A stretch of DNA of 12,206 bases from CAZXMB01 sp964641715 (GTDB lineage Bacteria > Desulfobacterota > BSN033 > UBA1163), in contig CAZXMB010000092.1 in NCBI GenBank assembly GCA_964641715.1, positions 1-12,206 of the forward strand. The letters are read 5' to 3'. The notes below the pieces were generated by a model. It did not search any database, had not been told where the DNA came from, and was given only the letters and a program-made list of their open reading frames with translations. The stretch's first letter is position 1. Every line of letters starts with the position of its first letter. Below, piece after piece: positions 1 through 6,432 of this stretch. Both the position numbers and the translations under genes were made by a program.

Positions 1-1163
1 GCTCTTCCTGGAACGCCGATGTGGCGGGCGATGACGATCCTCTGAACTTCAGACGTTCCCTCGCCGATATCTAAGAGTTTCTGGTTCCGGTAATGGCGCT
101 CGACGGCATATTCCTTCATTAAGCCGTATCCTCCATGGAGCTGGACGGCCTGGTTCGCCACGCGATGATACATTTCAGAGCAGTACATTTTTGCCATCGC
201 TGATTCCTTTGAGAAAGGCCGGTGTTGCTCACATAACCAGCAGGCTTTATAAAGCAATAATCTTGCCAGTTCAATCTCTGTGGCCATATCCGCTAACTTA
301 AAGGCATTGACCTGAAAGGAACCGATGGGCCTTCCAAACTGCTCCCGTTCATTGGCATATTTGAGTGCCAGTTCAAAGGCACCCTGAGCACCCCCCAGAC
401 CCATGGCCGCAATGCTGAGCCTTCCTCCATCAAGGGTGGCAAGCATCTGATGAAATCCATCCCCACGCCGGCCGAGGAGATTTTCCTTAGGAACTTTGCA
501 ATCCGTAAAGTATAGTTCTCCTGTATTGGAAGCCCTCCAGACCATCTTCCCGTGCATGGTCTTGGCCGTGAAGCCAGGGGTTCCGTTCGGGACCAGGATA
601 CAGGAAAGTTCATTCCTTCCATCCTCACGTTTACCGGTCATCGCCTGGACCACACAGACTTTGCTGATGTCCGTGTTTGAATTGGTGATAAAGATCTTTG
701 AACCATTGATGACCCAATGGTCTCCAGCCAAAATGGCATTGGTTTTAGAGGCTCCAGCATCCGACCCGGCGTTGGGTTCAGTTAATCCGAAAGACGAGAG
801 GGCCTTGCCCGCGCAGAGGTCAGGTAGCCATTTCTGCTTCTGCTCCTCACTCCCGTAATAATAGATGGGAGATATACCCAGCGAGTTTCCGGCGGCAAGG
901 GTAGCGGCTTGAGATCCGTCAATTCTCGCAATCTCCTCCACCGCGATGATATAGGAGATGTAACCCACATTGCTTCCGCCATATTCCTCAGCGACAAAGG
1001 GGCCAAAAAGGCCAAGTTCTCCCATTCGCTTGGTCAGGGCGTAGGAAAACTCTTCCTTATCATCGAGTTCCTGGGCAATGGGGGCGATCTCCTTTTCAGC
1101 AAAGTTTCGGACCATCTTCCGAAGCATCTGTTGTTCTTCACTTAGATCAAAATCGAGTGCCAT
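1..1163 (-). CDS. Acyl-CoA dehydrogenase, C-terminal end cut by window edge
   Basis: FAD-dependent oxidation of an acyl-CoA to the 2,3-enoyl-CoA in the cytoplasm, with electrons normally passed to ETF. The frame is open from the ATG at 1163 to the left edge, giving 387 complete codons, so only a few C-terminal residues are missing. Visible family marks are TEPNAGSDA (residues 128-136, FAD/substrate contact), REQFG (273-277), QLHGGYG (341-347) and GEGTSEVQR (367-375), in which Glu368 aligns with the catalytic base of medium-chain and short-chain enzymes. The start is supported by GGAGG five bases upstream. The gene lies downstream of the DUF35/thiolase pair, separated by 76 bp containing a terminator-like hairpin that abuts its ribosome binding site. 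Substrate chain length and branching cannot be read from the sequence. Confidence 0.95.
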   Translation of the reverse strand, partial: MALDFDLSEEQQMLRKMVRNFAEKEIAPIAQELDDKEEFSYALTKRMGELGLFGPFVAEEYGGSNVGYISYIIAVEEIARIDGSQAATLAAGNSLGISPIYYYGSEEQKQKWLPDLCAGKALSSFGLTEPNAGSDAGASKTNAILAGDHWVINGSKIFITNSNTDISKVCVVQAMTGKREDGRNELSCILVPNGTPGFTAKTMHGKMVWRASNTGELYFTDCKVPKENLLGRRGDGFHQMLATLDGGRLSIAAMGLGGAQGAFELALKYANEREQFGRPIGSFQVNAFKLADMATEIELARLLLYKACWLCEQHRPFSKESAMAKMYCSEMYHRVANQAVQLHGGYGLMKEYAVERHYRNQKLLDIGEGTSEVQRIVIARHIGVPGR

Positions 1164-1173
1164 GGTTTCCTCC

Positions 1174-1217
1174 AAAAAAAGGGTTCAAGGGGTCAAGTTC
1201 ATCTTTTGCTTGAACCC
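1174..1217 (-). terminator. Hairpin plus U-tract directly before an RBS (terminator or attenuator)
   Basis: On the minus strand GGGTTCAAG (1217-1209) and CTTGAACCC (1189-1181) form a perfect 9-bp stem, followed by seven T residues (1180-1174). The loop is long, 19 bases. The T-tract runs straight into GGAGG (1173-1169) of the downstream acyl-CoA dehydrogenase, so the element may modulate read-through rather than end the transcript. The stem is built from the octamer repeat described separately. Confidence 0.4.
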
Positions 1218-1233
1218 TCGAACCCTGGAACCC
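1181..1233. repeat. Inverted octamer-word array (GGGTTCAA / TTGAACCC)
   Basis: Two copies of an 8-bp word (GGGTTCAA 1181-1188, GGGGTCAA 1189-1196) face three copies of its complement (TTGAACCC 1210-1217, TCGAACCC 1218-1225, TGGAACCC 1226-1233) across a 13-bp spacer. It occupies most of the 76-bp gap between the DUF35 gene and the downstream acyl-CoA dehydrogenase gene. Confidence 0.75.
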
Positions 1234-1239
1234 TTTCAT

Positions 1240-1785
1240 TTATTGTTCATAGGGAACCCAGTAATAGTCAAGAATCGTGTTCGTAGGATTTTTCGTCCTG
1301 AATTCAGCCTTCACCTTCATCCCGATATAGGGTTTTCCATATAATAAGTAACTCTTCGGAATGTTCGCCAGACCGGGGATCTCCACATCGACCTGCCAGT
1401 ATGGAGTTGAAAGCTCAATTCCAATCCCGGCATAGACGACCTGGGTGAAGGTGTAGATTGTGCCGATCACCGGATTGGGTAAAGTTTTCCAGACCATTTC
1501 ACTATGGCAATCCGGGCAGTGAGCCCGGGGTGGAATCCAGAGCCTGTTTTCCGGACATTTGTTATTGGGGCAGAGGGTGGCCCGCATTTCTCCTTTTCTG
1601 AGGCCTTCGAAAAAAGGAGAGAGCATTCCATAGGTATGGATATGCGTAATCGATCGGGGCCATTCAATCACTGTCGCCGGTTCGGTCTGGCGGATTTTTG
1701 TGACCTTCCCGATAAATTTGACTTTTTCTTCTTCCTTTTTCTTCGGTTTGGCTTTTTTCTTCGTCTGTATCTTTCTGGTTACCAT
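1240..1785 (-). CDS. Zn-ribbon/OB-fold (DUF35) partner of thiolase-like protein
   Basis: Small acyl-CoA-associated protein of the DUF35 family (rubredoxin-like zinc ribbon plus OB fold). Members form complexes with thiolase-fold enzymes, for example BbsA with BbsB and the ChsH2 DUF35 domain with Ltp2. Numbered from the ATG at 1785 (181 residues), the zinc ligands are Cys72 and Cys77 (CPNNKC) and Cys90 and Cys93 (CPDC). The OB-fold part follows (GTIYTFTQVVYAG, then YIGMKVKAEF near the end). The first 25 residues are very rich in Lys and Glu, an unusual charged tail. An upstream ATG at 1818 would add 11 residues, but it has no Shine-Dalgarno, and its extra codons cover the AGGAGG that serves 1785. 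It lies 85 bp after the thiolase-like gene and is very likely co-transcribed with it. The catalytic role of the pair is unsettled because the partner lacks the usual cysteine. Confidence 0.9.
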   Translation of the reverse strand: MVTRKIQTKKKAKPKKKEEEKVKFIGKVTKIRQTEPATVIEWPRSITHIHTYGMLSPFFEGLRKGEMRATLCPNNKCPENRLWIPPRAHCPDCHSEMVWKTLPNPVIGTIYTFTQVVYAGIGIELSTPYWQVDVEIPGLANIPKSYLLYGKPYIGMKVKAEFRTKNPTNTILDYYWVPYEQ

Positions 1786-1794
1786 AAGGGTTTT

Positions 1795-1800
1795 CCTCCT
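1795..1800 (-). promoter_or_regulatory. Ribosome binding site deciding the DUF35 start
   Basis: Perfect AGGAGG on the minus strand, nine bases before the ATG at 1785. It lies inside the longer reading frame that starts at 1818, so it favours the 181-residue product. Confidence 0.75.
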
Positions 1801-1828
1801 TTGCGATGTACCATTCATTACAACTTTG

Positions 1829-1856
1829 ATAGGGAACGCATTTAGGCGTTCCCTAT
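1829..1856. repeat. Palindromic repeat, copy 1 (intergenic)
   Basis: ATAGGGAACGC (1829-1839) and GCGTTCCCTAT (1846-1856) form a perfect 11-bp inverted repeat with a 6-bp loop, between the stop of the thiolase-like gene and the DUF35 gene. No T-tract follows, so it is not an obvious terminator. Its core matches the palindrome at 10014-10045 inside a coding sequence. Confidence 0.8.
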
Positions 1857-1870
1857 AGCGTTTGCAACCA

Positions 1871-3265
1871 TTACCAGGCTTTTCTCAGGATGCCAACGGT
1901 TACATGTGAACCCACCCCTGCATGGGAGACCCACAGGGCCTGTTTGCCCGTTTCAGGGATCTGCAAACTCTGCCAATCCTTGGGCTTCTCTTTTCCCCAT
2001 TTCTTCCAGATCTTTGGATCGCCATGGAATTGATCGTATTTTTGCTGTAACTGCCAGAGGCATTCAGCGGCCTGGAAGATCCCTGTCGCCCCTACGGCAT
2101 GCATTGTTCCAATCAATCCTCCGGATAGGTTGGAAGGACATTTCCCCGGTTTTCCGGTATTGGGATTGATATAATAAGCATCTCCGGATTCAATATAGTC
2201 CTGCTCCTGGCCATAGGGCCTGAGCCCGATGTCTCCATAAGTCTGGAGATCGCTGATGGTGAAGGCATCATGAAGTTCCACGAGATCCAGATCCTCAATG
2301 GGGTTCTGAATGCCAGCCATCCGATAGACGAGCCAGGCGGCAAAACGGGATGCGAGGAAACTTTCAAATCCCGGATAACGGGCTCCTTTCTTACCATAGA
2401 GGTCTTTATACATCGCCGGGGTTTCATGGGGGAGAAGCGGAACCTCCATATGTCTTCGATCCGCCACCCTTAGGGTGTGAGTCCCTCCACAGATGAATAG
2501 CTCGCAGGGACGGTCGGATAATTTATAGGCTGTTTCCTCGTCACAAAGTAACACAAAGGCTGACCCAGCACTCATGGCACAACATTCGAGGAATCGCAAT
2601 GGATAGGCGGACATGGGGCTGGCCAGGACTTGCTCCACCGTATATTTTCCGGGCTGCTGGGCATACGGAGAAGAACAGGCATAGAGATGGTTTTTCACCG
2701 CTATTTTGGCGCGGGTCACCTCGGATACTTTAAAGGTTTCGGCAAAGCGGTTCGCCATAGGGGCATAGTAAGATGAGTAGATTCGACCCAAACGGGTCTC
2801 GAAATCTTTACAGGCTGCAGTGGCAATATAATAGTTACCGGTTCGGGTATCCACTTCATCCATACGTTCCCACCCTGCAGCCAGGGCCACATTGGCATAA
2901 CCCGATGCCACTGCCATTGCTGAAGCGAGGATGGTTGAGCCTCCGGTGGCACCCCCTGTCTTAATTCCCAGGTTATGAAGAGGCTCCAGCCCCAGATAGT
3001 CATGGATTTTGGCTTCACAGAGCAGCTGGTCCTGGAAGTGGTCGGCAAAATGCCCGTAGGCAGCAAAGTTGATCAGTCCTTTAACCTCCAAGGGATCCAT
3101 TTTTAAGTTATTATCCTCCAGCATGTTCTTGAAGGCCATCATAGCCAGCTCTTCGAGCCTATATTCGGGGAAATATTTCCGGTAACCCGTTGTTCCTCCG
3201 GCTACCATGAAGACCCTTCGGTTCCATTTGGGAACCCTTAAATTTCCTTCTTTGAATGTTATCAT
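1871..3265 (-). CDS. Thiolase-fold protein lacking the nucleophilic cysteine
   Basis: 464-residue thiolase-superfamily protein of the SCP2/archaeal type. An ungapped match of residues 101-135 (IKTGGATGGS...VALAAGWERM) to the usual VEAACASGG...VGVEKM block places Gly105 (GGT at 2953-2951) where the acyl-accepting Cys belongs. Other active-site motifs remain: His332 in ELHDAF and His389 in GTMHAVGATG, plus NLSGGL (379-384). The C-terminal SHAGVG (447-452) takes the place of the final Cys-containing loop, as in SCP2-type enzymes. Start: ATG with AGGAGG seven bases upstream. The DUF35 gene follows directly. Thiolase homologues without the cysteine that pair with DUF35 proteins, such as Ltp2, are known as retro-aldolases. 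An aldolase or another C-C lyase/ligase is therefore as likely as a true thiolase; the family is certain, the reaction is not. Confidence 0.92.
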   Translation of the reverse strand: MITFKEGNLRVPKWNRRVFMVAGGTTGYRKYFPEYRLEELAMMAFKNMLEDNNLKMDPLEVKGLINFAAYGHFADHFQDQLLCEAKIHDYLGLEPLHNLGIKTGGATGGSTILASAMAVASGYANVALAAGWERMDEVDTRTGNYYIATAACKDFETRLGRIYSSYYAPMANRFAETFKVSEVTRAKIAVKNHLYACSSPYAQQPGKYTVEQVLASPMSAYPLRFLECCAMSAGSAFVLLCDEETAYKLSDRPCELFICGGTHTLRVADRRHMEVPLLPHETPAMYKDLYGKKGARYPGFESFLASRFAAWLVYRMAGIQNPIEDLDLVELHDAFTISDLQTYGDIGLRPYGQEQDYIESGDAYYINPNTGKPGKCPSNLSGGLIGTMHAVGATGIFQAAECLWQLQQKYDQFHGDPKIWKKWGKEKPKDWQSLQIPETGKQALWVSHAGVGSHVTVGILRKAW

Positions 3266-3342
3266 TCTTAGCCCTCCTAAAAATAGAATAGTGTTTTTAT
3301 ATCAATAGACCAATTAATTTTTGCCTCCCCCCCTTTCTCAAA

Positions 3343-3370
3343 TTTTGAATTTTGAATTTTGAACTTTGAA
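3343..3370. repeat. Heptamer tandem array TTTTGAA x4
   Basis: Four consecutive 7-bp units: TTTTGAA three times (3343-3363), then CTTTGAA (3364-3370). It lies in the 210-bp gap upstream of the thiolase-like gene. No inverted partner array is evident nearby. Confidence 0.75.
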
Positions 3371-3400
3371 CTTCTAAAACCTTCACCCCCCTTCATTTTA

Positions 3401-3475
3401 TTCGGAGTTCGGAATATGGATTTCGGAATAGGGAATAAAATTATTAACTCCGCATTCCGCAATCTGAAATCCGCA
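3401..3475. repeat. Inverted heptamer arrays (TTCGGAA / TTCCGCA)
   Basis: Left array of five 7-bp units: TTCGGAG, TTCGGAA, TATGGAT, TTCGGAA, TAGGGAA (3401-3435). A 12-bp A/T spacer follows, then a right array of four units in opposite sense: CTCCGCA, TTCCGCA, ATCTGAA, ATCCGCA (3448-3475). The right array ends exactly at the stop codon of the mutase small-subunit gene (3476-3478), so on the transcript it begins immediately after the UGA. Confidence 0.75.
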
Positions 3476-3877
3476 TCACTTGCGTGGTTTGATGTTCTCC
3501 CGGACCCACTTCACCGATGCTTCAATCGTGGTCCCGGGAGTGAAGATCGCCTTTGCCCCGGCTTGATGAAGGGCAGGGATATCCTCTTCGGGGATGATTC
3601 CTCCTCCGAAAACGACAATATCCTCCGCTCCTTTCTCCTTCAGAAGTCTGATCACCTCCGGAAAGACATAGTCATGTGCTCCGGAGAGGATCGATAATCC
3701 GATTCCATCTACATCCTCCTGGATCGCGGCTGAAACGATCTGCTCCGGTGTTTGATGGAGTCCGGTATAGATCACCTCAAACCCTGCGTCTCGAAATCCA
3801 CGGGCGATTACCTTGGCTCCGCGATCATGCCCGTCCAAACCCGGTTTTGCGATGAGGATTCGGATTTTCCGTTCCAC
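3476..3877 (-). CDS. B12-binding small subunit of acyl-CoA mutase
   Basis: Stand-alone cobalamin-binding domain of the methylmalonyl/isobutyryl-CoA mutase family, 133 residues from the proposed GTG start. It carries the base-off/His-on motif DxHxxG as Asp15, His17, Gly20 within GLDGHDRGA. His17 is the lower axial cobalt ligand. It also has the SxL loop (SILSGAH, 62-68) and the GGG turn (91-93) that hold the nucleotide tail. The track-length alternative starts at ATG 3892 (138 residues), but GGAGGG lies between it and the GTG at 3877, and homologues usually begin with ERKIRxLxAKPG. Hence GTG is preferred. It follows the large-subunit gene and completes a two-chain mutase. The product resembles both MCM and IcmB-type subunits; substrate is set by the large subunit. 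Confidence 0.93.
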   Translation of the reverse strand: MERKIRILIAKPGLDGHDRGAKVIARGFRDAGFEVIYTGLHQTPEQIVSAAIQEDVDGIGLSILSGAHDYVFPEVIRLLKEKGAEDIVVFGGGIIPEEDIPALHQAGAKAIFTPGTTIEASVKWVRENIKPRK

Positions 3878-3881
3878 GCTT

Positions 3882-3887
3882 CCCTCC
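3882..3887 (-). promoter_or_regulatory. Ribosome binding site favouring the GTG start at 3877
   Basis: GGAGGG on the minus strand, with GGAGG five bases before GTG 3877. The ATG codons at 3892 and 3889 have only weak purine-rich sequence upstream. Confidence 0.55.
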
Positions 3888-3900
3888 ATCACTATCCAAT

Positions 3901-3991
3901 TTCGGATTTCGGAATGCGGAATTCGGAATGAAAACCATCATGCCCCAAAGCCTCAAGATTTATATTCCGCACTCCGCACTCAGCATTCCGC
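3901..3991. repeat. Inverted heptamer arrays (TTCGGAA / ATTCCGC), second copy
   Basis: Left array of four exact 7-bp steps: TTCGGAT, TTCGGAA, TGCGGAA, TTCGGAA (3901-3928). Right array of four: ATTCCGC, ACTCCGC, ACTCAGC, ATTCCGC (3964-3991), ending one base from the stop codon of the mutase large-subunit gene (3993-3995). It uses the same word as 3401-3475, so the small-subunit gene is bracketed by two related elements. Confidence 0.75.
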
Positions 3992-3992
3992 A

Positions 3993-5666
3993 TTAAAAAT
4001 ATCCCGGATCCGTATATCTTCCGAAGACCTCCCTCCAGACATCGCAGATCTCCTGAATGGTTGCATATTCTCTGACTGCATCGATAATGAGAGGCATCAG
4101 ATTCCGACTTTCCTTCGAAGCCTCGCGGATCCTTTCGAGGGACTCTTTGATCTTTTTGTTGTTTCGTGTTTGCCTCACCTCTTGAAGCCGTTTTAATTGC
4201 CTCTTTTCAATCTCGGGCTGCATCCTCCAGATGGTAATGGGTGGATGGTCGGTCACATATTTGTTTACCCCGACGATGACCTTTTCATTGGAATCGATCT
4301 GTTTCTGATATTTGTAAGCCGCATTCGCAACTTCGGCCTGAGGGTAACCGCGTTCAATGGCTGTGACCATCCCGCCGATTTCATCAATCTTATGGATATA
4401 ATCCCACGCCTTTTCTTCCATCTGATTGGTCAGGGTTTCCACGAAATAGGACCCTGCAAGGGGATCGATGGTATGGGTGACTCCTGTTTCTTCAGCAAGA
4501 ATCTGCTGGGTCCGCAAGGCAATGGTAGCCGCTTCCTCGGTGGGGATCGCATAGGTTTCATCGAGTGAATTGGTATGGAGAGACTGGGTTCCCCCCAATA
4601 CCGCTGCGAGGGCTTCATAGGCTGTGCGGACGACATTGTTAAAAGGTTGCTGAGAGGTCAGGGAACAGCCTGCGGTCTGGGTATGGAACCGGAGCATCCA
4701 GGAGCGGGGTTTTTTTGCCATGAAACGTTCTCTCATAATCTTGGCCCAAATCCTTCGAGCCGCCCTGAATTTTGCAACCTCCTCGAAAAAGTCGATATGG
4801 GAGTCAAAGAAGAAGGAGAGCCTCGGAGCAAAATCATCCACATCAAGACCTCTCTCCATGGCCGCCTCCACATAGGCAATCCCGTCAGCAAGGGTAAAAG
4901 CCAGTTCCTGGACTGCGGTTGCCCCTGCCTCACGGATGTGATAGCCGCTGATGCTGATCGTATTCCAGCGGGGCACCTCCCTCGTACAGTATTCAATGGT
5001 ATCGACAATGATCCGGAGAGAAGGCTTGGGCGGGAGCATGAAGGTTTTCTGTGCAATGAATTCCTTCAGCATGTCGTTCTGGATCGTTCCGCCAATTTCC
5101 CCCTTACTGACCCCCTGTTTTTCTGCTACCACGATATACATTGCCAGCAAGATCGAAGCAGGGGGATTGATCGTCATGGAGGTGGTCACTTTATCGAGGG
5201 GGATGCCTTCAAAAAGAATTTCCATATCTTTTAAGGTGTCAATCGCCACACCGCATTTTCCCACCTCTCCTCTGGCCATAGGAGAATCACTGTCGTATCC
5301 CATTAAGGTTGGGTAATGGAAGGCGATGGAGAGGCCGGTCTCTCCGTGATTGAGGAGATAATGGAAACGCTTGTTCGTTTCCTCCGGACCTCCCAGACCG
5401 GAGAACATCCGCATCGTCCAGAGTCTTCCCCTGTACATGGAAGATTGAACGCCCCGGGTAAAAGGGTAGAGCCCCGGAAATCCCAGATCCCTGGAATAGT
5501 CCATATCCTTAATATCGTCAGGGGCATAAAGGTCTTTAAGCTCCGTATCGGAGACCGTGGAGAAGCGGGGAAGGCGTTCAGGGGTTCCGGAGAGCATTTT
5601 TGATAGATCCTCTTTCCATCTCTCCTTCTCCTGTTGAACCTTCTTGAGTTGATCTTCTTTGAACAT
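3993..5666 (-). CDS. B12-dependent acyl-CoA mutase large subunit, isobutyryl-CoA mutase-like
   Basis: 557-residue catalytic TIM-barrel subunit of the methylmalonyl-CoA mutase family; B12 binds the separate small subunit encoded next. Conserved blocks: RxWTMRMFSG (81-90), GYDSD (123-127), GTIQNDMLKEF (193-203), SISGYHIREAGA (238-249), HTNSLDE (364-370) and DPLAGSY (401-407). Numbering runs one behind Propionibacterium MCM, so Tyr242-His243 match Tyr243-His244. On that register Phe88 replaces Tyr89 and Gln206 (in IAQKTF) replaces Arg207, which binds the malonyl carboxylate. Phe/Gln is the isobutyryl-CoA mutase pattern. His117, in AFHYPT, stands where AFDxxT is usual. Start: ATG preceded by GGGGGG/GGTG about six bases upstream. 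No methylmalonyl-CoA epimerase or MeaB-type G protein gene is in the window. The family is certain; substrate (isobutyryl/butyryl-CoA or a longer branched acyl-CoA) is inferred. Confidence 0.93.
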   Translation of the reverse strand: MFKEDQLKKVQQEKERWKEDLSKMLSGTPERLPRFSTVSDTELKDLYAPDDIKDMDYSRDLGFPGLYPFTRGVQSSMYRGRLWTMRMFSGLGGPEETNKRFHYLLNHGETGLSIAFHYPTLMGYDSDSPMARGEVGKCGVAIDTLKDMEILFEGIPLDKVTTSMTINPPASILLAMYIVVAEKQGVSKGEIGGTIQNDMLKEFIAQKTFMLPPKPSLRIIVDTIEYCTREVPRWNTISISGYHIREAGATAVQELAFTLADGIAYVEAAMERGLDVDDFAPRLSFFFDSHIDFFEEVAKFRAARRIWAKIMRERFMAKKPRSWMLRFHTQTAGCSLTSQQPFNNVVRTAYEALAAVLGGTQSLHTNSLDETYAIPTEEAATIALRTQQILAEETGVTHTIDPLAGSYFVETLTNQMEEKAWDYIHKIDEIGGMVTAIERGYPQAEVANAAYKYQKQIDSNEKVIVGVNKYVTDHPPITIWRMQPEIEKRQLKRLQEVRQTRNNKKIKESLERIREASKESRNLMPLIIDAVREYATIQEICDVWREVFGRYTDPGYF

Positions 5667-5692
5667 CCAATCACCCCCCTTGCCAAAAGATC

Positions 5693-5779
5693 AATTAGCA
5701 ATGCAAATTTATCAATGCAAAATTAGCATTCCAAAGCATTTATGATTGCTAATTTCCCATTGCTAAATTTTCATTTTGC
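5693..5779. repeat. A/T-rich inverted heptamer arrays (AATTAGC / ATTGCTA)
   Basis: Left array in 7-bp steps: AATTAGC, AATGCAA, ATTTATC, AATGCAA, AATTAGC (5693-5727). Right array: ATTGCTA, ATTTCCC, ATTGCTA, AATTTTC, ATTTTGC (5745-5779). AATTAGCAAT (5693-5702) and ATTGCTAATT (5745-5754) are perfect complements. It fills the gap between the adenosyltransferase gene and the mutase large-subunit gene. Confidence 0.7.
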
Positions 5780-5787
5780 AATTGGTT

Positions 5788-6312
5788 TTAAATTTCGATG
5801 CCTTCTCTGGCTTTGACCCCCTTCTTATAGTAATGTTTCCTCTCCACCATCTCTGTGACCAGGTCGGCCTTTTCCATGATTTGCGGTTTCGCCTCTCTTC
5901 CCGTGAGGATGAGCTCCACGGATTGCGGTTTTGAGTCGAGCAGATGGAGAAGGTCGGTCAAAGGGATCAATCCGTAATCCACGGCTACATTAATCTCATC
6001 AAGAATCACCAGATCGTAATTTCCGCTCCCAATCTCTCTTTTTGCCAGGGCAAACGCCTCCTGAGCCAATTCGATATCCACAGGGTCCGGATTGGTTTTA
6101 GAAACGAAGGTCTCCCTGCCCATCTGTTTGATCGTCAGGTAAGGGGAGAGTTTTTTAGCAGATTCCAGTTCGCCATATTGGATATTTCCCTTCATGAACT
6201 GGATCATCAATACCTTTAACCCATGGCCTGCCGCTCGGAGGGCCAATCCCAGGGCGGCAGTCGTCTTGCCCTTTCCATTACCGGTATAGACCTGAATCAG
6301 ACCCTTTTCCAT
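5788..6312 (-). CDS. cobO: Corrinoid (cob(I)alamin) adenosyltransferase, CobO/BtuR family
   Basis: Transfers the 5'-deoxyadenosyl group of ATP to reduced corrinoid, making adenosylcobalamin. 174 residues, the usual length for the CobA/CobO/BtuR family. The P-loop GNGKGKTT is at residues 11-18, close to the N-terminus as expected. Further marks are MIQFMKG (36-42), VILDEIN (101-107, Walker B-like), LTGR (135-138) and the family's C-terminal HYYKKGVKAREGIEI. The start gives the canonical MEKGLIQVYTGNGKGK beginning, although no clear Shine-Dalgarno precedes it. The gene sits directly upstream of the two mutase subunits, so a dedicated cofactor supply for that mutase is the natural reading. The 145-bp leader contains interleaved inverted repeats but does not match a cobalamin riboswitch that I can recognise. 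Confidence 0.95.
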   Translation of the reverse strand: MEKGLIQVYTGNGKGKTTAALGLALRAAGHGLKVLMIQFMKGNIQYGELESAKKLSPYLTIKQMGRETFVSKTNPDPVDIELAQEAFALAKREIGSGNYDLVILDEINVAVDYGLIPLTDLLHLLDSKPQSVELILTGREAKPQIMEKADLVTEMVERKHYYKKGVKAREGIEI

Positions 6313-6327
6313 ATGATGAAAATAACT

Positions 6328-6432
6328 GGGTTGAGGTGATGGCTACGAGGCCCGTTTGGTTTAGGGTCAGAGGGTTACGTCAAGTTTTTAAGACCAATCA
6401 CCTAACCCAATGACGATACGGGCATCTTAGCC
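6328..6432. repeat. Interleaved inverted repeats in the cobO leader
   Basis: Arm A, GGGTTGAGGTGAT (6328-6340), pairs with ATCACCTAACCC (6397-6408) with one bulged base. Arm B, GGCTACGAGGCCCGT (6341-6355), pairs with ACGGGCATCTTAGCC (6418-6432) at 13 of 15 positions. The order is A-B-A'-B', so the two pairings cross instead of nesting. The rest of the 145-bp gap shows no gene. Confidence 0.55.

Noticed and set aside
1829..1856. Rho-independent terminator after the thiolase-like gene
   Set aside because: The 11-bp stem is good, but no T-tract follows on the minus strand, and the same palindrome occurs inside a coding sequence.
3285..3325. Possible sigma70-type promoter before the thiolase-like gene (TTGGTC, 17 bp, TATTCT on the minus strand)
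   Set aside because: Only 3 of 6 and 4 of 6 consensus matches in A/T-rich, repeat-bearing DNA; too weak to annotate.
3343..3475. CRISPR-like repeat array
   Set aside because: Units are 7 bp, directly adjacent and degenerate, with no unique spacers and no cas genes.
1..3892. Benzylsuccinate (bbs) type beta-oxidation operon
   Set aside because: A thiolase/DUF35 pair and a dehydrogenase recall BbsAB and BbsG, but no CoA-transferase, hydratase or benzylsuccinate synthase genes are present, and BbsB, as I recall, keeps the active-site cysteine missing here.
4575..5234. 219-codon open frame on the plus strand
   Set aside because: It lies wholly antisense to the well-conserved mutase large-subunit gene and its translation shows no known motif; it is a shadow frame.
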